NCBI GenBank assembly: GCA_029939445.1 | Contig: JAOZSY010000118.1 | Location: 1-8,122, forward strand | DNA length: 8,122 bases | Origin: Bacteroidales bacterium | Lineage (GTDB): Bacteria > Bacteroidota > Bacteroidia > Bacteroidales > UBA1556 | Reading direction: 5' to 3' | Shown: positions 1 through 5,125 of the stretch, piece by piece | Position numbering within the stretch: the first letter of the stretch is position 1 | How the letters are laid out: each line of letters opens with the position of its first letter | Notes under the pieces: model-generated | Databases searched by the model: none | Seen by the model: the letters and a program-made list of their open reading frames with translations, nothing else | What the model was told of the DNA's origin: nothing | Position numbers and translations under genes: made by a program

Positions 1-1
1 A

Positions 2-157
2 ATTGCCACATTATTTTTTAAGCCTAAAGCATTCCAAAAAGATTATGAGGTTCATTATGTTGGCTTTGAAATAGGCAACGAATTTATTGTAGGTTACGGA
101 CTTGATTATGATCAGCTGGGAAGAAATTTGAAAGACATATATATTATAACACAATAA
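2..157 (+). CDS. hpt: Hypoxanthine phosphoribosyltransferase, C-terminal end (5' truncated)
   Basis: The frame open from base 2 encodes the last 51 residues of a protein ending at TAA 155-157; the start lies outside the window. The segment VGFEIGNEFIVGYGLDYDQ followed by RNL matches the conserved C-terminal strand region of bacterial HPRT (family pattern VGFEIPDxFVVGYGLDYxExYRNLP), where the aromatic and aspartate residues help bind the purine base. The family transfers phosphoribose from PRPP to hypoxanthine or guanine to give IMP or GMP, in the cytoplasm. The phosphoribosyl-binding loop is not visible here. The next gene, adenylate kinase, starts 19 nt after the stop, so the two are probably co-transcribed; hpt-adk-obg is a familiar order in Bacteroidota. 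Confidence 0.88.
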   Translation: MATLFFKPKAFQKDYEVHYVGFEIGNEFIVGYGLDYDQLGRNLKDIYIITQ

Positions 158-176
158 ACATATAAAACATTTTTAA

Positions 177-1343
177 ATGCTAAACATTGCTTTATTTGGC
201 CCTCCGGGCGCAGGAAAAGGTACTCAATCAAAGTACCTTATTGAAAAGTACAATCTTACTTACATTTCTACTGGGGATATCCTACGAAAAGAGATTGCTG
301 AAGGTAGTGACTTGGGACAAAAAGCAAAAGATATTATTGCTGCTGGTCAACTTGTTAGTGATGATCTAATTGTTCAGATTATTGAAAAAAGAATTAGAAG
401 TGAGGCTAAGGATGGAATATTATTTGATGGTTTCCCAAGAACTGTAGTTCAAGCATATATTCTTGATGGATTATTGTCAAAGCTTAGTACTTCACTTACT
501 TTTATGCTTAGCTTAGAAGTGCCTGGTGATGAGCTAAAAGCCAGACTACTCGAAAGAGGTAAAACCTCTGGACGCTCTGATGATACAATTCAGGTTATCG
601 AAAAGCGACTTACGGAATATGAAGATAAAACCATGCCTCTTATTGACTTTTATAAAGGTAGAGGAAAGTATATTTCTATTGATGGCGTAGGTAGTATTGA
701 TGATATTACTGAAAGATTGAATAATGCTATTGATAAAACCTTGAAGCGTAAATATTTTAATGTTGTTGTAACAGGAATCCCAGGCTCGGGTAGAGGTACT
801 CAAGCAAAAAAACTGGCTAAAGAGCATAATTTGGCATATATTTCTACAGGCAAGATAATGCGAGAGGAGATAGCTATTGGTTCTGAGATCGGAAAAAAAT
901 GTCAGCCATATGTAGAAAATGGAGATATGGTTCCAGATGAGTACCCTATTCGTTTAATGGAGCGTTTTATAAGAGAAAATCCACATGTTGATGGTTATGT
1001 TTTTAAAGGATTTCCACGAACTACAGTGCAAGCATATATTCTTGATGGTCTTTTGAAAAAAATGGATTCTCATGTAGATGTTGCTGTTGAAATTAGAACA
1101 AATACTTTAAGTGCAATAAAACGTTTGTCAAAACGTGGACAGTCTGATAAAGGCCGTACTTATGATAAAAATACTGATTTAATTATTCACCGTTTGGCGA
1201 TGTGGGAAGATACAATAAAGGACCATGTGAGTAATTTTTATAAAGTACAAGATAAGTATATTAGTATTGATGGTGAGGGTGATACAGAAAGCATTTTCCA
1301 AGAGGTAGATAGCTTAGTAAGTAAGTTAATTAAAGAACATTAG
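177..1343 (+). CDS. adk: Tandem adenylate kinase: active N-terminal domain fused to a degenerate second adenylate-kinase domain
   Basis: Adenylate kinase interconverts ATP + AMP and 2 ADP in the cytoplasm. Usual Bacteroidota Adk is about 190 residues; this chain has 388 and contains two copies. Domain 1 (about 1-190) is complete: P-loop GPPGAGKGT (8-16, Lys14), STGDILR (31-37), DGFPRT (84-89), a short zinc-free LID RGKTSGRSDD (127-136), and arginines 37, 88, 123, 127, 133 and 144. Domain 2 (about 193-388) aligns throughout. However, its P-loop is GIPGSGRGT (200-208; Lys replaced by Arg206), STGD became STGK (Lys226) and DGFPRT became KGFPRT (Lys277). Arginines 229, 281, 316, 320, 327 and 339 are retained. 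I infer that domain 1 does the catalysis and domain 2 is a pseudo-kinase with a possible regulatory or structural role. The ATG at 177 puts the P-loop at the usual position. No stop codon or frameshift lies between the halves, so this is a true fusion. obg follows after 11 nt. Confidence 0.93.
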   Translation: MLNIALFGPPGAGKGTQSKYLIEKYNLTYISTGDILRKEIAEGSDLGQKAKDIIAAGQLVSDDLIVQIIEKRIRSEAKDGILFDGFPRTVVQAYILDGLLSKLSTSLTFMLSLEVPGDELKARLLERGKTSGRSDDTIQVIEKRLTEYEDKTMPLIDFYKGRGKYISIDGVGSIDDITERLNNAIDKTLKRKYFNVVVTGIPGSGRGTQAKKLAKEHNLAYISTGKIMREEIAIGSEIGKKCQPYVENGDMVPDEYPIRLMERFIRENPHVDGYVFKGFPRTTVQAYILDGLLKKMDSHVDVAVEIRTNTLSAIKRLSKRGQSDKGRTYDKNTDLIIHRLAMWEDTIKDHVSNFYKVQDKYISIDGEGDTESIFQEVDSLVSKLIKEH

Positions 1344-1354
1344 GCATTATAATT

Positions 1355-2353
1355 ATGGCAAGTTCAAACTTTGTTGATTATGTAAAAATCCATTGCAAGA
1401 GTGGTAATGGTGGTAGAGGATCGACGCATATGCGTAGGGAGAAGTATATTCCTAAAGGAGGTCCTGATGGTGGTGATGGCGGCAGAGGTGGTCATATTAT
1501 TGCTCGTGGTAATGAACAATATTGGACATTATTGCACTTACGCTATCGTAAACATATTAAAACAGAACATGGTGAGTCTGGTAGTAAATCAGAAAGTTTT
1601 GGTGCCGATGGAGCTGATAAATATCTTGATGTGCCTTTAGGCACTTTGATTAAGGATGCCGAAACTGGTGATTTTATTGGAGAAATAATGGATCATGGTC
1701 AAGAGATTATCATTATGCGTGGAGGTAGAGGAGGACTAGGTAATGTGCATTTTAAATCATCTACCAACCAAACTCCAATGTATGCCCAGCCAGGCGAGGA
1801 TCTAGAAGAAGGATGGGTTGTTATGGAGCTTAAAATCCTTGCCGATGTTGGCCTTGTGGGTTTCCCAAGTGCAGGAAAGTCTACCTTATTATCGGTGGTT
1901 TCGGCAGCACGTCCTGAGATTGCAGAGTATCATTTTACTACACTTAAGCCAAATCTAGGGATTGTATCCTATCATGATAATAAGTCTTTTGTTATGGCTG
2001 ATATTCCTGGTATAATAGAAGGAGCGCACGAAGGTAAAGGACTTGGCTTAAGATTTTTAAGACATATTGAAAGGAATTCTACTCTATTGTTTATGGTGCC
2101 TATTGATACCGACGATATTGTGAAAGAATACAATATACTTCTTAATGAACTTAAACTATATAATCCTGAATTATTAGATAAATCTAGAATTCTTGCAGTT
2201 ACAAAATCCGATATCTTTGATGAAGAAATGATAGAAGATCTTAAAGCAGAATTGCCTAAAGATATTGAAATGGTATTTATTTCTTCAATCACAATGCAAG
2301 GTATTTCTGAATTAAAAGATAAGCTTTGGATTAAGATGAATGAAGAGTTATAG
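1355..2353 (+). CDS. obg: Obg-family GTPase
   Basis: Obg is an essential GTPase that associates with the 50S ribosomal subunit and takes part in ribosome maturation and stress responses. The 332-residue product shows the glycine-rich Obg fold first (about 1-160: GNGGRGS, GGPDGGDGGRGG, GGRGGLGN). The G domain follows: G1 GFPSAGKST (169-177), G2 threonine in HFTT (193-196), G3 DIPG (216-219) followed by EGAHEGKGLG, G4 TKSD (283-286) and a G5-like SSITMQG (310-316). The chain ends shortly after G5, so the C-terminal OCT domain of Bacillus and E. coli Obg (roughly 390-430 residues) is absent, as is usual in Bacteroidota. G4 has Thr in place of the common Asn of NKxD, a variant known in this family. 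It lies 11 nt downstream of adk, most likely in the same operon. Confidence 0.96.
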   Translation: MASSNFVDYVKIHCKSGNGGRGSTHMRREKYIPKGGPDGGDGGRGGHIIARGNEQYWTLLHLRYRKHIKTEHGESGSKSESFGADGADKYLDVPLGTLIKDAETGDFIGEIMDHGQEIIIMRGGRGGLGNVHFKSSTNQTPMYAQPGEDLEEGWVVMELKILADVGLVGFPSAGKSTLLSVVSAARPEIAEYHFTTLKPNLGIVSYHDNKSFVMADIPGIIEGAHEGKGLGLRFLRHIERNSTLLFMVPIDTDDIVKEYNILLNELKLYNPELLDKSRILAVTKSDIFDEEMIEDLKAELPKDIEMVFISSITMQGISELKDKLWIKMNEEL

Positions 2354-2354
2354 T

Positions 2355-2370
2355 AATTTACTAGTAAATT
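2355..2370. repeat. 16-bp perfect palindrome between obg and the PAP2 gene
   Basis: AATTTACTAGTAAATT equals its own reverse complement over all 16 positions and starts two bases after the obg stop. It could be a repressor-type operator in the 44-nt gap before the PAP2 gene, or fold into a weak AT-rich stem (6 bp, CTAG loop). No T-run follows, so it is not a convincing intrinsic terminator. In an AT-rich genome a chance origin is possible. Confidence 0.4.
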
Positions 2371-2397
2371 TAATGGGTTTCAGATATAATTAGTTGA

Positions 2398-2982
2398 ATG
2401 TTAGAAACAATACTAAATATTGATACAGAGATCTTTCTGTTTTTCAATGGAATGCATAATTCTGTATTTGATGTTATTATGTATTGGGTTTCTAAAACTA
2501 CGCCATGGATTCCACTTTGGCTATTCTTTATTTATCTTATTATAAAGCAATACGGCAAAAAAGGGATTATTGTTGTATTGGCGTTAGTTGCTGTTGTTGG
2601 GCTAGCAGATTATACATCAGTTCATGCCTTTAAAAATGTTTTCGAAAGACTTCGTCCTTGTCATAATCCACAACTTATAGATATGGTGCATATTGTTGGC
2701 AATCATTGTGGAGGTAATTATGGTTTTGTGAGCTCTCATGCTTCTAATATGTTTGCTATCGCAAGTTTTATGTCATTGGCTGTTTTCTCTAAATATCCTA
2801 AAAGCTCTATTCTGTTTTTTTTATGGGCTTCGCTTGTAGGTTATAGCCGTATTTATCTCGGAGTACATTACCCAGGTGATGTTATTGGAGGAGCTATATT
2901 GGGAAGTATTATTGCTTATGTTGTTTGGAAAATTGTTTATCGATTTATGATAGCTGAAAGAGATATGAGCACTAATAAATAA
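2398..2982 (+). CDS. PAP2-family membrane phosphatase (type 2 phosphatidic acid phosphatase-like)
   Basis: This 194-residue polytopic membrane protein has the three phosphatase signatures of the PAP2 superfamily. C1 is KNVFERLRP (79-87, pattern Kx6RP). C2 is SSHAS (112-116, His114; the usual PSGH is changed to SSHA, a variant I associate with Bacteroidota homologues). C3 is SRIYLGVHYPGD (150-161, pattern SRx5Hx3D, with His157 and Asp161). Hydrophobic segments lie at about 24-48, 55-72, 115-132, 138-152 and 160-183. Family members remove phosphate from lipid phosphates or undecaprenyl pyrophosphate at the outer face of the inner membrane. The sequence does not show which substrate applies, so a role in undecaprenyl-PP recycling is only a possibility. 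The ATG at 2398 gives the normal N-terminal helix. The next gene begins 3 nt after the stop. Confidence 0.9.
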   Translation: MLETILNIDTEIFLFFNGMHNSVFDVIMYWVSKTTPWIPLWLFFIYLIIKQYGKKGIIVVLALVAVVGLADYTSVHAFKNVFERLRPCHNPQLIDMVHIVGNHCGGNYGFVSSHASNMFAIASFMSLAVFSKYPKSSILFFLWASLVGYSRIYLGVHYPGDVIGGAILGSIIAYVVWKIVYRFMIAERDMSTNK

Positions 2983-2985
2983 AAT

Positions 2986-3534
2986 ATGGGATTCGGATTT
3001 AATCTTGGGTTAGTTTTTATAGTTTTACCTTTAAGCATTTTACTACTAATTATTTGGCTAGTTACAAGGAAGTTAATTTTTGGGAAAATACTAGGTGTAA
3101 TTTGGGGAATAATTATTTTAATAGTTATGTTAGCAACAACTGCTCGAGCTATTATAGGAAATAATTATTTAGAGAAAAATGATTATTATGGAGAGTATAT
3201 TATAGATAGAAGTTTCTTTAGCGGTAAACAAGCAGATTGGCAATATGATAGTTTTAGATTTAAGATATCAGAAGAAGATAGTATCTTCTTTTATGTTACT
3301 GAAAAAGATAATATAATAAGAGCCTATAGAGGAGTAATTTCAACAGTAAAACCATTTAATTCGGAGAGACTTGTTATAGAAATGAAGAAGCCAACACATC
3401 ATGTGTTAAATTTGAACCCTACAATTTATAGAGAAACTAATAGTTTTTATTTAGTGTTTAATTCACCAAAATTCTATAATATGTTTTTCAGAAAAGGATT
3501 ATGGGTAAGAATTGAAGATAAAAAAAAGAGATAA
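2986..3534 (+). CDS. Uncharacterised two-helix membrane protein
   Basis: I can assign no function. The 182-residue product has two N-terminal hydrophobic helices (about 6-27 and 33-55), separated by a short basic turn (TRKLIFGK). A soluble domain of about 125 residues follows, rich in aromatic and charged residues, with DYYGEYIIDRSFFSGKQADW (66-85), a THH element (about residues 136-138) and an FYLVF strand. From memory it resembles conserved hypothetical proteins of Bacteroidota built around a YYGEYIIDR-FF-GKQADWQY pattern, but I could not search to confirm this. The ATG lies 3 nt after the stop of the PAP2 phosphatase gene, so the two are very likely translated from one mRNA and may act together at the membrane. 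Its base composition is more AT-rich than that of adk or obg. Confidence 0.8.
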   Translation: MGFGFNLGLVFIVLPLSILLLIIWLVTRKLIFGKILGVIWGIIILIVMLATTARAIIGNNYLEKNDYYGEYIIDRSFFSGKQADWQYDSFRFKISEEDSIFFYVTEKDNIIRAYRGVISTVKPFNSERLVIEMKKPTHHVLNLNPTIYRETNSFYLVFNSPKFYNMFFRKGLWVRIEDKKKR

Positions 3535-3617
3535 CTATTTATTTATGTGCCGCTGGTGGTGATCATTTAGCTTATTGATAAAGTTAGATTTTTATTTTTT
3601 GTATTGTAGCTGATACC

Positions 3618-3644
3618 CTACAGACGTTTCCCCCTTCTGTGTAG
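3618..3644. repeat. Imperfect stem-loop related to the adjacent 22-bp repeat
   Basis: CTACAGA (3618-3624) pairs with TCTG + TAG (3636-3639, 3642-3644), with a two-base bulge TG (3640-3641) and a pyrimidine-rich loop. The order TACAG, then a TTTCCC-type pyrimidine run, then CTG, is shared with the 22-bp repeat that starts 12 nt further on. It may be a diverged copy of that unit. Confidence 0.45.
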
Positions 3645-3655
3645 TTACCCATGTA

Positions 3656-3733
3656 TATCGTACAGTTTTCCCTGCACTATCGTACAGTTTTCCCTGCACT
3701 ATCGTACAGTTTTCCCTGCACTATCGTACAGGG
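3656..3733. repeat. 22-bp tandem repeat, three full copies plus partial flanks
   Basis: Three identical 22-nt units occupy 3661-3682, 3683-3704 and 3705-3726. Each begins TACAGTTTTCCCTGC and ends ACTATCG. TATCG precedes the first unit and TACAG follows the last. The junctions form near-palindromes CTGCAC-TATC-GTACAG. The last one extends to CCCTGCAC (3714-3721)/GTACAGGG (3726-3733), an eight-position stem with one C-A mismatch and a TATC loop. Perfect identity of the units suggests recent expansion or active homogenisation. There are no spacers, so it is not a CRISPR array. Confidence 0.9.
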
Positions 3734-3738
3734 TTATT

Positions 3739-3746
3739 TACCTTTG
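3739..3746 (+). promoter_or_regulatory. Possible TAnnTTTG (-7) element
   Basis: TACCTTTG fits the Bacteroidota -7 consensus TAnnTTTG and would drive transcription to the right, through the hairpin cluster. I see no convincing TTG-type -33 element at the usual distance, and no gene follows on this strand. It could serve a non-coding transcript or be a chance match. Confidence 0.2.
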
Positions 3747-3760
3747 ACTGCGTTGCAGTC
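3746..3760. repeat. Short hairpin 1 of the cluster
   Basis: GACTGC (3746-3751) and GCAGTC (3755-3760) form a perfect six-pair stem closed by the three-base loop GTT. Confidence 0.6.
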
Positions 3761-3779
3761 GTGAGAAATGTATAATTTA

Positions 3780-3796
3780 GAAGTCTAAAGGACTTC
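3780..3796. repeat. Short hairpin 2 of the cluster
   Basis: GAAGTC (3780-3785) and GACTTC (3791-3796) form a perfect six-pair stem. A further T-G wobble (3786/3790) would reduce the loop to AAA, similar in size to the neighbouring hairpins. Confidence 0.6.
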
Positions 3797-3802
3797 AAGT
3801 AT

Positions 3803-3831
3803 AATAGCCTCGAACGAAGTTCGTGGCTATT
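3803..3831. repeat. Short hairpin 3 of the cluster, with an internal T-T mismatch
   Basis: AATAGCC (3803-3809) pairs with GGCTATT (3825-3831) and CGAAC (3811-3815) with GTTCG (3819-3823). This leaves a T-T mismatch (3810/3824) and a GAA loop. It is the longest stem of the cluster: 12 pairs with one mismatch. A stem with an internal mismatch is the form recognised by TnpA and RAYT enzymes in characterised systems. Confidence 0.7.
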
Positions 3832-3848
3832 GACATATCATGTTTTTG

Positions 3849-3875
3849 AAACCACAGAGTGGTTTAAGGTTTTTT
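3849..3875 (+). terminator. Hairpin 4 with T-run; possible terminator on the + strand
   Basis: AAACCAC (3849-3855) and GTGGTTT (3859-3865) form a seven-pair stem with an AGA loop. Four bases (AAGG) separate it from six T residues (3870-3875). This could end + strand transcription arriving from the PAP2/membrane-protein unit. The four-base spacer and the similarity in form to the other hairpins leave open that it belongs to the transposase-related cluster instead. Confidence 0.4.
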
Positions 3876-3893
3876 ATAGTATATGATGGAAGA

Positions 3894-4340
3894 TTAAAGT
3901 AAGTATTTTTTGTCGTATTCTATTTTGTGTTCTTCTAAAAGGGTTTCTAGTTCTGATTTATAGTCATTAGCTTTATGATGAGCTTCTTGATTTTTTACAT
4001 AATTTATTAAGTTGCTTTTTGCTTCTACGGAATATGTAAAAGCTCCATAACCTATTTGCCATCCCGTAAAATGTTTAAACATCTTTTCTGCTTTTATCAT
4101 AGCGCTGCTTGAAGTCTTTATATCTTTTACTAAGTCGGCTAATGCAACACTTGGGTGTAAGTGTGTTATTATATGAATATGATCTTCCACTCCTCCTATG
4201 CGATACAAATGACAATTTTTATTTTTGATAATCCCCCAAATATATGAGTATAAACTTTCTCTATTGTCTTTTGTGAGACAGGATACTCTGTTTTTAGTCG
4301 TGAAGACTATCTGATATATTATTTGTGTGTATGTGCTCAT
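3894..4340 (-). CDS. tnpA: IS200/IS605-type Y1 (HUH) transposase, possibly a REP-associated RAYT
   Basis: The 148-residue product is full length for the Y1 transposase family (about 130-160 residues). Visible motifs are the HUH pair in DHIHII (53-58; His54, His56), the conserved GWQIGYGAFTYS region (93-104), and the catalytic tyrosine in NYVKNQEAHH (113-122; Tyr114). These enzymes cut and rejoin single-stranded DNA through a 5'-phosphotyrosine at sequences marked by short hairpins. No TnpB/IscB gene lies beside it. On the - strand the ATG at 4340 has an AAAAAGG purine run about five bases upstream. Its 3' side (lower coordinates) is full of short palindromes, which could be transposon ends or REP-like substrates. 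The frame is intact and both active-site motifs are present, so it may be functional. Whether it is a mobile IS200-like element or a domesticated RAYT cannot be settled from one copy. Confidence 0.9.
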   Translation of the reverse strand: MSTYTQIIYQIVFTTKNRVSCLTKDNRESLYSYIWGIIKNKNCHLYRIGGVEDHIHIITHLHPSVALADLVKDIKTSSSAMIKAEKMFKHFTGWQIGYGAFTYSVEAKSNLINYVKNQEAHHKANDYKSELETLLEEHKIEYDKKYLL

Positions 4341-4383
4341 AATTGCCTTTTTATCACCTTACAAAGCCCAAAACTTTTACGAT

Positions 4384-4409
4384 ATATAATTATGAGGAAG
4401 TAATTATAT
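4384..4409. repeat. AT-rich stem-loop upstream of the transposase gene
   Basis: ATATAATTA (4384-4392) and TAATTATAT (4401-4409) form a perfect nine-pair stem with an eight-base loop TGAGGAAG. It lies 44 nt upstream of the transposase ATG and 40 nt past the mqnB stop. No T-run follows on the - strand, so it is a poor terminator; an IS left-end hairpin is one possibility. Confidence 0.45.
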
Positions 4410-4422
4410 CTTATAAGCAGTA

Positions 4423-4439
4423 TTAAGATGATTTCTTAA
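4423..4439. repeat. Short stem-loop just past the mqnB stop
   Basis: TTAAGA (4423-4428) and TCTTAA (4434-4439) form a six-pair AT-rich stem with a five-base loop, starting about ten bases after the mqnB stop on the - strand. It may weakly end or stabilise the mqnB transcript; no T-run follows. Confidence 0.3.
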
Positions 4440-4448
4440 ATAGTATTC

Positions 4449-5123
4449 TTAACTAATCTCTTTCAAAATATCAACAATAGTATTATTTAAATTATCCACA
4501 GCCAGAGGAATATTCCATCTGCTTTTATCCCTTTCTCCAACGTAGTTAGAAATGCTTCGTATTTGTATAAAAGGAAGTTTTTCCATCATGCAGCAATAAA
4601 AGAAGGCTGCACCCTCCATACTCTCTACATCAAGATTTATAGCAGTATTATTCTCTTTAATAGCTTGAATACTCTGAATGGTACTGCCTTTTACAATCTT
4701 TATATTCTCAACTATTTTATTGTTTATGAGAGTATAATTCTCCATAATTCCATTAGCGTATGGCCATTTATTAGGATTTGCTAAATCTAAATCAAATAGA
4801 GTTTGGAATCCATTATCAGAATTAATCCCTAAATCTGAGAAGCTTTCGGACATTACATTTACCATACTTCCAATTGGAATAAGCTCCGAGAAACTCCCAG
4901 AAATACCCGCAAGTATAATAAATTTATAGGATTTACTAGATAATAAGCGGGTTAAGGAGTAGGTCATAGCATGTATGCCAACTCCTGTAATTAATATTTC
5001 AATAGATTGATTATTTATTGATGTCGAGATTAGATCATCAGAAATTTCCAAAGTATTATTATCAATAATAGCTTGAATTTCTAATCGAGTAGCTGAAACC
5101 AATAAAATAGGATTTGTATCCAC
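4449..5123 (-). CDS. mqnB: Futalosine hydrolase (menaquinone biosynthesis)
   Basis: The 224-residue product belongs to the MTA/SAH nucleosidase (PNP-like) superfamily. Family hallmarks are SATRLE (10-15, Glu15 in the place of the general acid), ITGVGIHA (45-52), LAGISGSF (71-78), the ribose-binding DVESMEGAAFF (165-175), and RSISNYVGERDKSRWNIPLA (189-208). The last stretch, especially the ISNYV...R...WNIPLA pattern, points to futalosine hydrolase rather than to 5'-methylthioadenosine nucleosidase. The enzyme hydrolyses futalosine to dehypoxanthinyl futalosine and hypoxanthine in the alternative menaquinone pathway, in the cytoplasm. Translation appears to start at a GTG (5121-5123) two bases after the stop of the upstream BASS transporter gene, with no evident Shine-Dalgarno, suggesting translational coupling. 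An ATT directly before it in frame is a much less likely start. No other mqn genes are in the window. Confidence 0.88.
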   Translation of the reverse strand: MDTNPILLVSATRLEIQAIIDNNTLEISDDLISTSINNQSIEILITGVGIHAMTYSLTRLLSSKSYKFIILAGISGSFSELIPIGSMVNVMSESFSDLGINSDNGFQTLFDLDLANPNKWPYANGIMENYTLINNKIVENIKIVKGSTIQSIQAIKENNTAINLDVESMEGAAFFYCCMMEKLPFIQIRSISNYVGERDKSRWNIPLAVDNLNNTIVDILKEIS

Positions 5124-5125
5124 AA

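Larger units (their letters stand above)
3535..3893. other. Gene-free stretch with repeats and hairpins between convergent genes
   Basis: This 359-nt stretch lies between the 3' ends of the membrane protein gene (+) and the transposase gene (-), and I see no credible coding region in it. From left to right it holds a T-rich segment (3588-3600), an imperfect stem-loop (3618-3644), a 22-bp tandem repeat (3656-3733) and four short hairpins (3746-3760, 3780-3796, 3803-3831, 3849-3865). The 3849-3865 hairpin is followed on the + strand by six T residues (3870-3875). The density of palindromes next to a Y1 transposase suggests REP-like or IS-end sequences. Confidence 0.7.
3618..4409 (-). mobile_element. 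Putative IS200-like/RAYT locus, boundaries uncertain
   Basis: The Y1 transposase gene is flanked by palindromic DNA: a cluster of hairpins on its 3' side and one AT-rich stem-loop (4384-4409) on its 5' side. IS200/IS605 elements carry subterminal hairpins and no terminal inverted repeats or target duplications, so the ends cannot be fixed from a single copy. The limits given simply enclose the outermost palindromes that I would connect with the transposase. Confidence 0.3.

Noticed and set aside
546..827. - strand open frame opposite adk
   Set aside because: It is fully antisense to the conserved adenylate kinase reading frame and resembles no family.
177..1343. Two adjacent adk genes or an assembly duplication
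   Set aside because: The frame is continuous without a stop between the halves, and the halves are diverged throughout, so it is an old in-frame duplication and not an artefact.
3656..3733. CRISPR array
   Set aside because: The 22-bp units are directly adjacent with no variable spacers, only three full copies exist, and no cas gene is present.
4384..4409. Intrinsic terminator of mqnB
   Set aside because: The stem is AT-only and no T-run follows on the - strand.
4449..5123. 5'-methylthioadenosine/S-adenosylhomocysteine nucleosidase
   Set aside because: The superfamily fits, but the C-terminal ISNYVGERDKSRWNIPLA stretch is the futalosine hydrolase pattern, and the MTA nucleosidase SxxAD-type catalytic context is not seen.
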